DNA of 64,000 bases. Origin: Butyrivibrio sp. Its GTDB lineage: Bacteria > Bacillota > Clostridia > Lachnospirales > Lachnospiraceae. This document shows, one piece after another, positions 37,455-47,348 of the stretch (the stretch's first letter is position 1; every line of letters begins with the position of its first letter). The stretch covers positions 124,001 to 188,000 of the forward strand of contig NZ_JAFRGN010000013.1 in the NCBI RefSeq assembly GCF_017433805.1, in the 5' to 3' direction. Position numbers and translations under genes: made by a program. The notes under the pieces are model-generated. The model ran no database searches. It was given only the letters and a program-made list of their open reading frames with translations, and had not been told where the DNA came from.

Positions 37455-38730
37455 AGCACTTGGAATATCTGACGCAGTAGTTGATTTTGGCGAGAAGATT
37501 CTAAGTGATCTGGAAGAAAGATTTAAGAAGATTGATGAAAACGCTGAATATAACCAGCTTAAGGTTCTCAAGGCAATGCAGGATAACAAGGTTTCAGAGG
37601 CCTGCCTTCTAGGAACAACTGGTTATGGTTACAATGATATCGGTAGAGAGAAGCTTGAGGCTGTATATGCATCTGTTTTCCATACAGAGGATGCACTTGT
37701 AAGACCTCAGATCACTTGTGGTACACATGCTCTTGCACTTGCGCTTATGAGTAACCTTCGCCCTGGTGATATGCTCTTTTCACCAGTTGGTAAGCCATAC
37801 GATACGCTTGAAGAGGTTATTGGTATTAGACCATCTAAGGGTTCTCTTGCTGAATATGGTGTCATCTATGCTCAGGTAGACCTTCTTCCAGATGGAGCCT
37901 TTGATTTTGACAATATCAAAAAGACTCTTCTTGAGAATGACAATATTAAGCTTTGTACTATCCAGAGATCTAAGGGATATCAGACAAGACCAACTCTTTC
38001 TGTAGACAGAATTGGCGAGCTTATTTCTTTTATCAAATCAATTAAAAAAGATGTTATCTGCATGGTAGATAACTGCTACGGCGAATTTGTTGATATCAAG
38101 GAGCCTACTGATGTGGGTGCTGATATGGTTGTTGGATCTCTTATCAAGAATCCAGGCGGCGGACTTGCTCCTATTGGTGGCTATATTGCAGGAACTAAGG
38201 AATGTGTTGAGAATGCAGCCTTCAGACTTACTTCTCCTGGACTTGGAAAAGAGGTTGGTGCTTCTCTTGGAATTCTTCCTCAGTTCTATCAGGGATTCTT
38301 CCTTGCTCCAACAGTAACTGCTTCTGCTCTTAAGGGAGCTATATTTGCAGCAAATGTATATGAGAAGCTTGGCTTTGATGTATGTCCAAATGCTACTGAG
38401 CCAAGACACGATATTATTCAGGCTGTGACTTTTGGAAGAGCAGACGGCGTAATTGCTTTCTGTCAGGGCGTTCAGGCAGCTGCTCCAGTAGATTCCTTCG
38501 TTGCTCCAGAGCCATGGGATATGCCTGGATATGATGCTCAGGTTATTATGGCTGCAGGTGCATTTGTATCTGGATCATCTATTGAGCTTTCAGCTGATGG
38601 CCCTATCAAAGAGCCTTATTCAGTGTTCTTTCAGGGTGGTCTTACATGGCCTCACGCTAAACTCGGCATACTTAAGACTCTTCAGAGCCTTGTTGATGCG
38701 GGAATAGTGTCAGAATCTTGTTTAAACTAA
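37435..38730 (+). CDS. PLP-dependent methionine gamma-lyase-like protein (aluminium-resistance family)
   Basis: 431 residues of the PF06838-type fold-type I PLP enzymes, often named aluminium resistance or methionine gamma-lyase family proteins and typically next to miaA in Firmicutes. The predicted Schiff-base Lys is K238 in GSLIKNPGGG. The true reaction is not established, and the name should not be read as proof of methionine cleavage. An ATG four codons on (37447) with GAAGG upstream is an alternative start. In related genomes hfq often lies between miaA and this gene; it is absent here. Confidence 0.85.
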   Translation: MKKEMYKALGISDAVVDFGEKILSDLEERFKKIDENAEYNQLKVLKAMQDNKVSEACLLGTTGYGYNDIGREKLEAVYASVFHTEDALVRPQITCGTHALALALMSNLRPGDMLFSPVGKPYDTLEEVIGIRPSKGSLAEYGVIYAQVDLLPDGAFDFDNIKKTLLENDNIKLCTIQRSKGYQTRPTLSVDRIGELISFIKSIKKDVICMVDNCYGEFVDIKEPTDVGADMVVGSLIKNPGGGLAPIGGYIAGTKECVENAAFRLTSPGLGKEVGASLGILPQFYQGFFLAPTVTASALKGAIFAANVYEKLGFDVCPNATEPRHDIIQAVTFGRADGVIAFCQGVQAAAPVDSFVAPEPWDMPGYDAQVIMAAGAFVSGSSIELSADGPIKEPYSVFFQGGLTWPHAKLGILKTLQSLVDAGIVSESCLN

Positions 38731-38799
38731 ACTTTATATGTGATAAAATATATAGTGGTCTTTTTCTGATTGTCTGGAGTTAATATCGGAAGGAGATTC

Positions 38800-39513
38800 A
38801 TGAAATCATTTAATACACTACTTGCTGAAAATGCAGTGTACAGAGAAGGGCTTCCCTACGAGAGATTTTTGGCCTATGGACCTGAGAGTCTCACGGATGC
38901 TGAACTTCTGGCAATCATTATCAGAACTGGCAGTAGCACAAGCTCACCGGTTGATATAGCCGGTCAGATAATGGAGATGGGAAGAGGCAAGGAAAAAGGG
39001 CTCAATGCACTTTTTTCTCTATCCATGGATGAACTTATGGGCATTCATGGAATCGGTCAGGTCAAGGCGGTCAAACTCAAATGTATCGCTGAGCTTGCCA
39101 AGAGAATGTCTGCGCAGAAGAGGGAAAGCGTATTTAATTGCAATAATCCAGCTGATGTTGCAGAGCATTACATGGAAAGGCTTCGCCACGAGGAGCGAGA
39201 GAAGGTAATTCTTTTATGCCTCGACAATAAACTTAATCTTATTGAGGAATGTCTTTTATCCATGGGAACCGTTAATTCAGCAAGTCTTTCACCAAGAGAT
39301 GTGTTTATGCATGCTCTTAAGTGCGGAGCTTCAGGCATTATACTTCTGCACAATCATCCGACTGGAGATCCTACTCCTAGCAGAGCGGATGTTTCAATCA
39401 CCAATAAAATTAGTCAGTCAGGCAATATGCTTGATATAAGACTTAGAGATCATATTATTATAGGAGACAGGTCATTTTGCAGCCTTAAAGAAAAAGGCAT
39501 GCTGTGGCAATAA
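38800..39513 (+). CDS. radC: RadC-family JAMM domain protein
   Basis: 237 residues: an N-terminal UPF0758 helix-hairpin-helix region (LTDAELLAIIIRTGS; GIHGIGQVKAVKLKCI) and a C-terminal JAMM metalloprotease-like domain with HNHPTGDPTPSRAD, which fits H-x-H-x7-S-x2-D. Despite the name, a role in DNA repair is not proven. The ATG at 38800 follows AAGGAG by 5 bases. It directly precedes mreB, a conserved clostridial and Bacillus arrangement. Confidence 0.93.
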   Translation: MKSFNTLLAENAVYREGLPYERFLAYGPESLTDAELLAIIIRTGSSTSSPVDIAGQIMEMGRGKEKGLNALFSLSMDELMGIHGIGQVKAVKLKCIAELAKRMSAQKRESVFNCNNPADVAEHYMERLRHEEREKVILLCLDNKLNLIEECLLSMGTVNSASLSPRDVFMHALKCGASGIILLHNHPTGDPTPSRADVSITNKISQSGNMLDIRLRDHIIIGDRSFCSLKEKGMLWQ

Positions 39514-39523
39514 GGAGGACGTT

Positions 39524-40528
39524 TTGGGTAATATTTTTGGAATCGATCTTGGAACCAGCAACATCAAGATTTACAACAGGGATGAGGATTCTCTTACAGT
39601 TGAGAAGAATATGATTGCTATCGAGAATAAGACTAATGTCTTTGCGTATGGCAATTCTGCATATGAGATGTATGAGAAGGCTCCAGATAAGATTAAGATA
39701 ACTTATCCTCTTAACAGCGGTGTTATCGCTGATATTGAGCATATGGAGACTTTAGTTAAGCTCTTTTTGACAGATCAGATGAAGGGCTCTGTTAAGCCTT
39801 GTGAGGTTTATATTGCAGTACCTAAGGATGTAACAGAGGTTGAGAGAAGAGCTTTCCATGACCTTATCAATGACGCTGGCATCAAGGCCAAGAAGATCAT
39901 GATGGTTAAGAAGCCTCTTGCAGATGGTCTTGGAATGAACGTAGACGTTATGAACTCCCAGGGTGTTCTTGTTGTTAACGTTGGTTATGACACAACTGAG
40001 ATTTCTATTCTTTCACTTCGTGGAATCGTAGTAAGTAAGCTTATCAAGGTTGGTGGTAAGAAGTTCGATGAGTCAATCAGAAACGTTATCCGTAAGGAGT
40101 TTGGACTTCTCATCGGTGAGAAGACTTCTGAGGCTGTTAAGATCTCTCTTAAGGATCTTGAGAAGGAAGGTAAGGACGCTGTTGTTTATGGAAGAGACAT
40201 TGTTACAGGACTTCCTGTTGAGCGTAAGATTCCTACAGAGCTTCTGAACCAGGCTCTGATTGAGAACTTTGATGCAATTCTTGATAACATCAAGGCTGCA
40301 CTTGAGAAAACTCCACCAGAGCTTGCTGCTGATATCTTTAAGCATGGTCTTTATCTTACTGGTGGTGCATCACAGGTATGCCACCTCGCACAGAGACTTA
40401 GCAATGGCGTAGGACTTAACGTTAATATTGCTGAGAATCCAGTGGGATCAGGAGCACTTGGACTTGCCAAGATCATCAAGGAAGACCAGTATAAAGCTCT
40501 TGCATATGGAATTGAAGAGGATAAATAA
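39524..40528 (+). CDS. mreB: MreB/Mbl-like actin homologue with altered ATPase residues
   Basis: 334 residues from TTG with AAGGAGG 5 bases upstream. It is a bacterial actin that positions wall synthesis. Phosphate loop 1 is GIDLGTSNIKIY, and the C-terminal LTGGASQ is present. Two hydrolysis sites differ from Thermotoga MreB by eye alignment: the EEPMAAAIG loop reads KKPLADGLG (K129, K130) and the DIGGGTTE loop reads NVGYDTTE (N152). The family in Lachnospiraceae is generally divergent, but loss of both acids may reduce ATP hydrolysis. First gene of mreBCD-mrdA-rodA. Confidence 0.9.
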   Translation: MGNIFGIDLGTSNIKIYNRDEDSLTVEKNMIAIENKTNVFAYGNSAYEMYEKAPDKIKITYPLNSGVIADIEHMETLVKLFLTDQMKGSVKPCEVYIAVPKDVTEVERRAFHDLINDAGIKAKKIMMVKKPLADGLGMNVDVMNSQGVLVVNVGYDTTEISILSLRGIVVSKLIKVGGKKFDESIRNVIRKEFGLLIGEKTSEAVKISLKDLEKEGKDAVVYGRDIVTGLPVERKIPTELLNQALIENFDAILDNIKAALEKTPPELAADIFKHGLYLTGGASQVCHLAQRLSNGVGLNVNIAENPVGSGALGLAKIIKEDQYKALAYGIEEDK

Positions 40529-41397
40529 TGAGTCCCATTATCAAGAGAAGAGGAGAAGATTTTACATTACCAAGTAAATATCTCCTCTTTATTTTAACAG
40601 TGCTATGCACAGGAATGATAATCATAACGTTTAATACTAATCTGTTTACAGGCCCGCTTAATTCTTTTGCAGGCATTTTTGTTGTGCCATTTCAGAAGGG
40701 TATTACAACTGTTGGGACTTACCTTAGGAATACTACAGATAAGCTTTCATCTATTACACAGCTTCTTGATGAAAACGAGAGACTCAAAAATGAGATCGAT
40801 GAGCTTACTATAGCTAATACAACACTTGAACAGGAAAAATATGAGCTGATAGAGCTTCGTAATATGTATCAGCTTGATGATCCTTATGAGAGATACGACA
40901 AGATCGGTGCCCGTATTATTGCCAAGGATGCTGGTAACTGGTATCACGCTTTTGTAATTGATAAGGGTTCTGACGACGGACTTGCTATTGATATGAATGT
41001 CATGGCTAATGGCGCGCTTGTTGGAAGAATTATAGATGTAGGTCCTGACTGGGCTAAGGTTCAGTCTATTATTGCTGATAACGCATCTGTAAGTGGAATG
41101 GTTCTGTCATCATCAGATAATCTTATTGTTTCTGGTGACCTTGAGCTATACAAACAGGGACTTATCAGATTTTCCAAGCTTGTTGATGATGTAGACAAGG
41201 TTAGCATAGGAGATAAGATTGTTACATCAAACATTAGTGACAAATACTTGCCGGGTATTCTTGTAGGATATATTTCTACAATTGATGATGATTCAAACAA
41301 CCTGACCAAGTCTGGCACAATGACTCCAGCTGTTGATTTTGAGCATCTTAACATTGTTTTGGTGTTACTTGAACTTAAGAAAAATGTTACTGACTAA
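40528..41397 (+). CDS. mreC: Rod shape-determining protein MreC
   Basis: 289 residues: one N-terminal membrane helix (about 12-32), a coiled coil (about 70-115, NERLKNEIDELTIANTTLEQ) and an extracellular beta-rich MreC domain. It links MreB to PBP2 and RodA at the membrane. The start overlaps the mreB stop by one base (TAATG), so translation is coupled. Confidence 0.93.
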   Translation: MSPIIKRRGEDFTLPSKYLLFILTVLCTGMIIITFNTNLFTGPLNSFAGIFVVPFQKGITTVGTYLRNTTDKLSSITQLLDENERLKNEIDELTIANTTLEQEKYELIELRNMYQLDDPYERYDKIGARIIAKDAGNWYHAFVIDKGSDDGLAIDMNVMANGALVGRIIDVGPDWAKVQSIIADNASVSGMVLSSSDNLIVSGDLELYKQGLIRFSKLVDDVDKVSIGDKIVTSNISDKYLPGILVGYISTIDDDSNNLTKSGTMTPAVDFEHLNIVLVLLELKKNVTD

Positions 41398-41407
41398 GGG
41401 TAATTAA

Positions 41408-41932
41408 ATGAATATTAGGCGATTTATTACCAATTTTATTTTGGTGCTTGTTTCATTTGTTTTACAGACTACTGTTTTCAGAGTTCTGGATTTTGGTGGC
41501 AATGCACCAAATCTTTTAATGATAGTTGTTGCTTCCTCAGGATTTATCAAGGGAGATAAGTCAGGCCTCATCATGGGTTTTTTTAGTGGACTTCTGGTAG
41601 ATATTTTCTTTGGAACATATATAGGCTTTTTTGCCCTTATCTATATGTATCTTGGATTTATTGTCGGTAAGTTTCATGAAGTATTCTTTTCACAGAACAT
41701 CGTTATACCTATTGTGTTTATCACTATAGCCGATTTCTTATTTGGTTTTGTCTGCTATGTTCTTATGTTCTTGTTCAGGACCAAGTTTGATATAGGCTAT
41801 TACATGATGAATGTCATAGTACCAGAGGTGGTCTATACAGCTCTGATAGCAATTTTCTTTTACCCATTTATTCTGTATCTGAACAATAGGATAGATGAGA
41901 GAGAACAAAGGAGTGCCAAGAAATTTGTTTAG
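41408..41932 (+). CDS. mreD: Rod shape-determining protein MreD
   Basis: 174 residues, with five or six membrane segments and little else, as in the family (FGGNAPNLLMIVVASSGFIKGDKSGLIMGF covers the first loop). It is part of the elongation complex. It lies 10 bases after mreC. The 3' end overlaps the next gene by up to 38 bases. Confidence 0.88.
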   Translation: MNIRRFITNFILVLVSFVLQTTVFRVLDFGGNAPNLLMIVVASSGFIKGDKSGLIMGFFSGLLVDIFFGTYIGFFALIYMYLGFIVGKFHEVFFSQNIVIPIVFITIADFLFGFVCYVLMFLFRTKFDIGYYMMNVIVPEVVYTALIAIFFYPFILYLNNRIDEREQRSAKKFV

Positions 41933-44783
41933 TGAAATAAGGGAAGCTGTAATCAAGTTCATAACGTCCAGAGCTGTCATAGTATGTGGCGTTCTTCTCT
42001 GTCTTGCGTCTGTAATGATCTACAGACTTTTTTCGCTGCAGATTATTAATGGTGAGTATTACCTTGACTCTTTTAAACTGCGTATCAAGAAGGAAAAGAG
42101 CATCGCTGCTACACGAGGCAATATTTATGACAGAAATGGTAAGCTCCTTGCTTATAATGAGCTGGCTAATTCCGTAACTATTGAGGACGTTTATAAATCC
42201 GGAAGAGGTAAGAATAAGTCTATTAACACTACTCTTAACAGGCTTATCGATATTATCGAGGAAAATGGCGATTCTGTAGACCAGGATTTTAGGATTGTTC
42301 TGGATGAGAATAATTCTTTTGAATTTACTGTAGAAGGAAATGCTCTTCTTAGATTTCTTGCTGATGTTTATGGCCGAAGCTCAATAAATGAACTTAAGTA
42401 TGAAGAAAAGACCAAGACAGCTGCAGAAGTTGTAGATGATATGTGCAAAAACTTTGGAATTGGTGATTATGAGGACCCTGATGATTCCTCCACGTTTGTT
42501 CCAAGGCTTAACTACACTAATGAGAGAGCACTTAAGGTACTTAATATCAGATATAACATGAGTACTAACAGCTATCAGAAGTATATTGATACAACGGTTG
42601 CTTCGGATGTTAGTGATCAGACTGTTGCTGATGTTATGGAAAATGCAGATACTCTTGATGGTGTTTCTATTGAAGAGAGCACTGCAAGAAAGTATGTTGA
42701 CTCAGTGTATTTTTCACAGATTCTGGGATATACAGGTAAAGTTTCTGAGGATGAGCTCTATGAGCTTCAGCAGATAAACAGTAACTATGGCATCAACGAT
42801 ACAGTAGGTAAATCCGGTATTGAGCAGGCCATGGAGAGTGTTCTTCAGGGTACAAAAGGTTCTGAAACGGTTTATGTTGATAATACAGGTCAGGTAATCG
42901 AGACCAGTAACTATGTTGATTCAGTAGCTGGTAATGATGTTTATCTTACTATTGATAAGGATCTTACTGAGGCATGCTATAACATTATTGAGCAGTCACT
43001 TGCTGGTATTCTTGTTTCTAAGATACAGAATATCAAGACATATACATTTACTGAGACTTCCAGCTCCAGTAATATTGTTATTCCTATTTATGATGTTTAT
43101 TACGCTATTTTTGATAATAACGTAGTTGATGTTAATCATTTTTATGCCAAGGATGCTGGAGACAGTGAGAAAGCGGTTTATGAAGCTTTCCTTGGTAAAA
43201 ATGAAAGCGTTGTAGAACAGATAAGAGCAGAGCTTTCTGAGAATAAGACAAGCTATGACCATCTATCCAAAGAGTATCAGTGGTATATGAGTCATATTGC
43301 TGCGAATCTGTATAATGATGGTATTTTGGATTCGTCCAAGGTTGATAAGGAAGATGCTACTTACGTTGCCTGGACAAATGATGAGACAATTTCTTTGGCA
43401 GAGTATCTTAAATATGCCATTGCCATGAACTGGATTGATGTTTCCAAACTTAGCATTGATAATCAATATGCTGATTCTGAGGAGATTTTTAACCAGATCA
43501 CAGAATATATTATTACTGAACTTGCAGATGATGCTGAGTTTAAGACAAGGCTGTATAAATATCTTTTGCTTGATGGCTATATTTCCGGATCTCAGGTGTG
43601 CGACATTCTAATAGAACAGAATGCCATTCATGTGGATGAGGAAGAGCTTGAACTGTGGCAAAGAGGCGGAGAATCTGCCTATACTTTCATGGTTAATCGT
43701 ATTTCTAACCTTGATATTACTCCAGCGCAGCTTGCGCTTGATCCATGTACCGGATCAATGGTAATTACAGATGTTAATACCGGTGATGTACTAGCGCTTG
43801 TTTCATATCCTGGATATGACAATAATATGATGGCTAATGGTGTTGATGCTGAGTATTACGCCAGCCTCCGTAAGGATAATTCCAATCCTTTGTACAACTA
43901 CGCTACACAGCAGAAGACAGCGCCTGGTTCTACTTTTAAGATGGTTTCATCTACTGCAGGACTTATGGAAGGTATCATTACTACCGATTCTGTAATTTAC
44001 TGCGGTGGTATTTTTGATAAGACTGACAATCCACCTAGATGCTGGATTTATCCAAGAGGTCATGGCGGCCTTAATGTTACCGGCGGTATTCGTAATTCCT
44101 GTAACTGTTTCTTTTATGAAGTCGGTTACAGACTTGGACTTGAGGGAGATAGCTATTCTCCGGATACAGGTCTTGAGAAGCTTGCCAAGTATGCGGATCT
44201 TTATGGTCTTTCTGAGAAATCTGGTATAGAGATAGCTGAATCTGAGCCACAGATATCTAACATGGATGCTGTGCGTTCTGCTATTGGACAGGGTACTAAC
44301 TCTTATACAACAGTTGGCCTTGCAAGATATGTTACTACTGTAGCTAACAGTGGTACTTGCTATAATCTTACACTTATAGATAAAACTACTGATTCAAACG
44401 GTAACCTTCTTGAAGATTATTCTGCAAGGATCAGAAATGTTATTGATATGCCACAGTCTTACTGGAATGCTATTCATACTGGTATGAGACAGGTTGTTCT
44501 GGATAAGGCATATTACTCTAATCTTGGTGTTGCTGTTGCAGGTAAGACAGGTACAGCGCAGGAATCTAAGAGTAAGCCTAACCACTCACTTTTTGTCTGC
44601 TATGCACCATATGAGAAGCCTGAGATAGCAATAGCTACCAGAATAGCTAATGGTTATACTTCAAGCTATGCAGCTCAGATTACCAAGGATGCTCTTTCTT
44701 ATTATTTTGAACTTAGGGATGAGGATGAGATTATTTCAGGTACAGCCCAGACTCTTCAGGATGGCGCTACTAATGCTGATTAA
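41895..44783 (+). CDS. mrdA: Penicillin-binding protein 2 (elongasome transpeptidase) with a large insertion
   Basis: Up to 962 residues, well above the usual 600-700. An N-terminal membrane helix (about 25-50), a PBP dimer domain and the transpeptidase are present. Active-site motifs are S679-T-F-K682, S735-C-N737 and K884-T-G. Between LTIDKDL (about 352) and LDPCTGSMVITDV (about 614) there are roughly 220 more residues than in typical PBP2, rich in Asp, Glu and Tyr. The start is uncertain: ATG at 41895 overlaps mreD, while TTG at 41925 has AAAGGAG 11 bases upstream and would give 952 residues. It crosslinks lateral wall peptidoglycan with RodA. Confidence 0.92.
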   Translation: MRENKGVPRNLFSEIREAVIKFITSRAVIVCGVLLCLASVMIYRLFSLQIINGEYYLDSFKLRIKKEKSIAATRGNIYDRNGKLLAYNELANSVTIEDVYKSGRGKNKSINTTLNRLIDIIEENGDSVDQDFRIVLDENNSFEFTVEGNALLRFLADVYGRSSINELKYEEKTKTAAEVVDDMCKNFGIGDYEDPDDSSTFVPRLNYTNERALKVLNIRYNMSTNSYQKYIDTTVASDVSDQTVADVMENADTLDGVSIEESTARKYVDSVYFSQILGYTGKVSEDELYELQQINSNYGINDTVGKSGIEQAMESVLQGTKGSETVYVDNTGQVIETSNYVDSVAGNDVYLTIDKDLTEACYNIIEQSLAGILVSKIQNIKTYTFTETSSSSNIVIPIYDVYYAIFDNNVVDVNHFYAKDAGDSEKAVYEAFLGKNESVVEQIRAELSENKTSYDHLSKEYQWYMSHIAANLYNDGILDSSKVDKEDATYVAWTNDETISLAEYLKYAIAMNWIDVSKLSIDNQYADSEEIFNQITEYIITELADDAEFKTRLYKYLLLDGYISGSQVCDILIEQNAIHVDEEELELWQRGGESAYTFMVNRISNLDITPAQLALDPCTGSMVITDVNTGDVLALVSYPGYDNNMMANGVDAEYYASLRKDNSNPLYNYATQQKTAPGSTFKMVSSTAGLMEGIITTDSVIYCGGIFDKTDNPPRCWIYPRGHGGLNVTGGIRNSCNCFFYEVGYRLGLEGDSYSPDTGLEKLAKYADLYGLSEKSGIEIAESEPQISNMDAVRSAIGQGTNSYTTVGLARYVTTVANSGTCYNLTLIDKTTDSNGNLLEDYSARIRNVIDMPQSYWNAIHTGMRQVVLDKAYYSNLGVAVAGKTGTAQESKSKPNHSLFVCYAPYEKPEIAIATRIANGYTSSYAAQITKDALSYYFELRDEDEIISGTAQTLQDGATNAD

Positions 44784-44804
44784 GCTAATCGGAGATATTA
44801 CTTT

Positions 44805-45929
44805 ATGATTAAAAAGTATAGACTTATTGATTACGATTTTGCGCTCGTGATCATGGTCATGGCACTAACTACAATTGGCATAATGGCAATCAATTCAGCA
44901 GAACCTGCTTCCAGCAATAAGCAGATAGCAGGTTTTGTTCTGGGTGTAGCTATGATGATCTTTATTTCTCTACTGGACTATCTGCTGATTGTTAAGCTTT
45001 ATATTTTGTTTTATATAGGTAACGCGGTTTTACTGGCACTTGTTTTGTCACCTCTTGGAAGTAGCACTAACGGTGCACAGCGATGGATCAACCTTTTTGG
45101 CATTACTTTCCAGCCTTCAGAAGCGGCTAAAATATTATTGATTTTATTTTATGCTCAGTTTATTATGAAATATAAGGACCGAATCAAATCTTTTGGTTTT
45201 GTCCTAATATGTCTTATGTTCCTTGCATTACCACTGGCCCTTATAGCACTTCAGCCAGACTTGTCGACCTGTATTATGGTTTTGACGATTTTTAGTACTA
45301 TTATGTTCGTGGCAGGAATTAGCTGGAAAATTGTCATAGCTGTTCTTTCTATAGCAATTCCATCAGTATTATTTGTTATTTATAATGCAGTACAGGGAGA
45401 GAGCAGTATTCTTCATGAATACCAGCAGAGGCGTATTCTTGCATGGCTTCATCCTGAGGACTATGCTAACTCAGATGCGTATCAGACACTTAATTCCATG
45501 ATGGCCATTGGTTCGGGCCAGTTATATGGTAAGGGATATAATACAAATGAGATCAGTTCAGTATTGAATGGTGGTTTCATTTCAGAATCTCCTACAGACT
45601 TTATTTTCACTGTTATTGGTGAGGAATTTGGATTTGTAGGTGCCTGTGTAGTAGTTGTTCTTATTCTTGCTATTGCTGTTGAGTGCTTCATGATATCCAT
45701 GAAGGCCAGGAACAAGGCGGGAGAGATAATTGCTGCAGGTGTCGGAGCCTGGATTGGCTTTCAGGGCTTTATTAATATTGGAGTTGCAACTGGAGTTATT
45801 CCTAATACTGGAATTCCACTTCCATTTGTAAGCTATGGTTTGACATCACTTCTTAGTTCCTACATGGGAATGGGATTTGTCTTAAATGTAAGACTTCAGA
45901 GTAACAAGTATAATTTGGGGAGGGTATAA
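44805..45929 (+). CDS. rodA: Peptidoglycan glycosyltransferase RodA
   Basis: 374 residues with about ten membrane helices, a SEDS-family polymerase of lipid II that partners PBP2. Family segments are [21 protein letters not shown] near 90 and [19 protein letters not shown] near 262 with the catalytic Asp region. CGGAGA precedes the ATG, 21 bases after mrdA. Confidence 0.93.
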   Translation: MIKKYRLIDYDFALVIMVMALTTIGIMAINSAEPASSNKQIAGFVLGVAMMIFISLLDYLLIVKLYILFYIGNAVLLALVLSPLGSSTNGAQRWINLFGITFQPSEAAKILLILFYAQFIMKYKDRIKSFGFVLICLMFLALPLALIALQPDLSTCIMVLTIFSTIMFVAGISWKIVIAVLSIAIPSVLFVIYNAVQGESSILHEYQQRRILAWLHPEDYANSDAYQTLNSMMAIGSGQLYGKGYNTNEISSVLNGGFISESPTDFIFTVIGEEFGFVGACVVVVLILAIAVECFMISMKARNKAGEIIAAGVGAWIGFQGFINIGVATGVIPNTGIPLPFVSYGLTSLLSSYMGMGFVLNVRLQSNKYNLGRV

Positions 45930-45933
45930 GTTC

Positions 45934-46329
45934 ATGAATATAGCACTTATAGCACATGACGCCAAGAAAAAACTTATGCAGAATTTCTGTATCGCATACA
46001 GAGGTATCCTTAGTAAAAACGATTTATATGCCACAGGAACAACAGGCAGACTTATAGAGGAAGTAACAAACCTTTCTGTACACAAATATCTTGCTGGACA
46101 CCTTGGTGGAGCACAGCAGCTCGGAGCAGCAATTGAGCATAACGAAATCGACCTTGTAATTTTCCTTAGAGATCCACTTACAGTTAAATCTCATGAGCCA
46201 GATGTTAATAATGTAATGACACTTTGCGATATGCATAATATTCCTGTCGCAACTAATCTGGCTTCAGCTGAGCTTTTAATCAAATCACTTGACAGAGGGG
46301 ATCTTGAGTGGCGTGAAATGTATAAATAA
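45934..46329 (+). CDS. mgsA: Methylglyoxal synthase-like protein with catalytic Asp replaced
   Basis: 131 residues matching methylglyoxal synthase, which converts dihydroxyacetone phosphate to methylglyoxal. H8 (IAHDAKK), the phosphate loop TGTTG, D80 (RDPL), H87 and D90 (HEPD) are present. The key GGDQQ motif, whose Asp (D71 in E. coli) is the catalytic base, reads GGAQQ, with GCA at 46111-46113 giving Ala60. Unless alignment by eye misleads, activity is doubtful or altered. The gene follows rodA by 4 bases with GGGGAGG upstream and overlaps the next by 17. Confidence 0.88.
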   Translation: MNIALIAHDAKKKLMQNFCIAYRGILSKNDLYATGTTGRLIEEVTNLSVHKYLAGHLGGAQQLGAAIEHNEIDLVIFLRDPLTVKSHEPDVNNVMTLCDMHNIPVATNLASAELLIKSLDRGDLEWREMYK

Positions 46330-47278
46330 AGCTATTTGTGTAGTAGCTTCTTTACTAATTCTAACTACAAATCTAACGGGATGTGTGGGTGCAGAGACTG
46401 CAGCCAGATATTCCGTTAATTCTTTTTTATCTGATGACAAGGTTTCCTTGTATTATCCGACCTATGCGTCTGATCTATGTGTTGTTAATACAGATATAGG
46501 TGATGGGGATTCTGGTATTACAGATTCTGTCAGTGCCGGTCTTTTTGATCTTTCCAGAAAAGAGACTTTGTTTGCTCAGAACGTCAATGAAAGAGTTATG
46601 CCTGCCAGTCTTACCAAGGTAATGACTGCTTATGTAGCTCTTAAGTATGGAAGTCTTGAGCAGGTCCTGGTTGCAGGCTCTGATGTGTATGTTACTGAGA
46701 GTGGAGCCCAGAAGATCGGCTTAAAAGAAGGAGATAGAATGACTCTTGATCAGGCTCTTCGCATTCTCCTTATTTATTCTGCCAATGATGTAGCTAACCT
46801 TATTGCATCTAATATTGGCGGATCAATTCCGGACTTTGTAAACATGATGAATACTGAAGCCTATGCTATTGGTGCCACTAATTCTCATTTTGAGAATCCA
46901 CATGGTCTTACCAGTGATGAACACTATGTTACGGCATATGATATGTATCTTATTTTTAATGCAGCTATGCAGTACGATACATTCAGCGAAATAATCAATA
47001 TGAATACCTATACGACATCTTATTTAGATTCCACTGGAGCATCCAAAGATGTCGATATTTCAAATACAAATGGTTTTATCACCGGAGCACAATCTGCGCC
47101 CTCCGGAGTAACTGTTATAGGCGGTAAAACAGGTACTACGCAGGCTGCAGGACATTGCCTTATTCTGCTTGCCAGAGATACTGCAGGAAATCCTTACATC
47201 TCAGTAATCATGCGGGATACAGACAGTGGTACTCTGTATAATGATATGACACAATTGTTGAAGGAAATCGTTAATTAA
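46313..47278 (+). CDS. D-alanyl-D-alanine carboxypeptidase, predicted lipoprotein
   Basis: 321 residues of the PBP5/DacF type that trims the pentapeptide of peptidoglycan. Motifs are S99-L-T-K102, S156-A-N158 and K272-T-G. The N-terminus has a hydrophobic segment ending in the lipobox LTGC at Cys 23, so it is probably lipid-anchored rather than held by the usual C-terminal amphipathic helix, which is absent. The start is uncertain: GTG at 46313 is used, with GAGGGG 12 bases away, and TTG at 46304 is an alternative; both overlap mgsA. Confidence 0.87.
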   Translation: MKCINKAICVVASLLILTTNLTGCVGAETAARYSVNSFLSDDKVSLYYPTYASDLCVVNTDIGDGDSGITDSVSAGLFDLSRKETLFAQNVNERVMPASLTKVMTAYVALKYGSLEQVLVAGSDVYVTESGAQKIGLKEGDRMTLDQALRILLIYSANDVANLIASNIGGSIPDFVNMMNTEAYAIGATNSHFENPHGLTSDEHYVTAYDMYLIFNAAMQYDTFSEIINMNTYTTSYLDSTGASKDVDISNTNGFITGAQSAPSGVTVIGGKTGTTQAAGHCLILLARDTAGNPYISVIMRDTDSGTLYNDMTQLLKEIVN

Positions 47279-47348
47279 GGTTGTCTTTTAAGTACCAATA
47301 ACATATAATTAATATATCAAAAATTCTTGCTTGCAGGAGGGTATGCCA

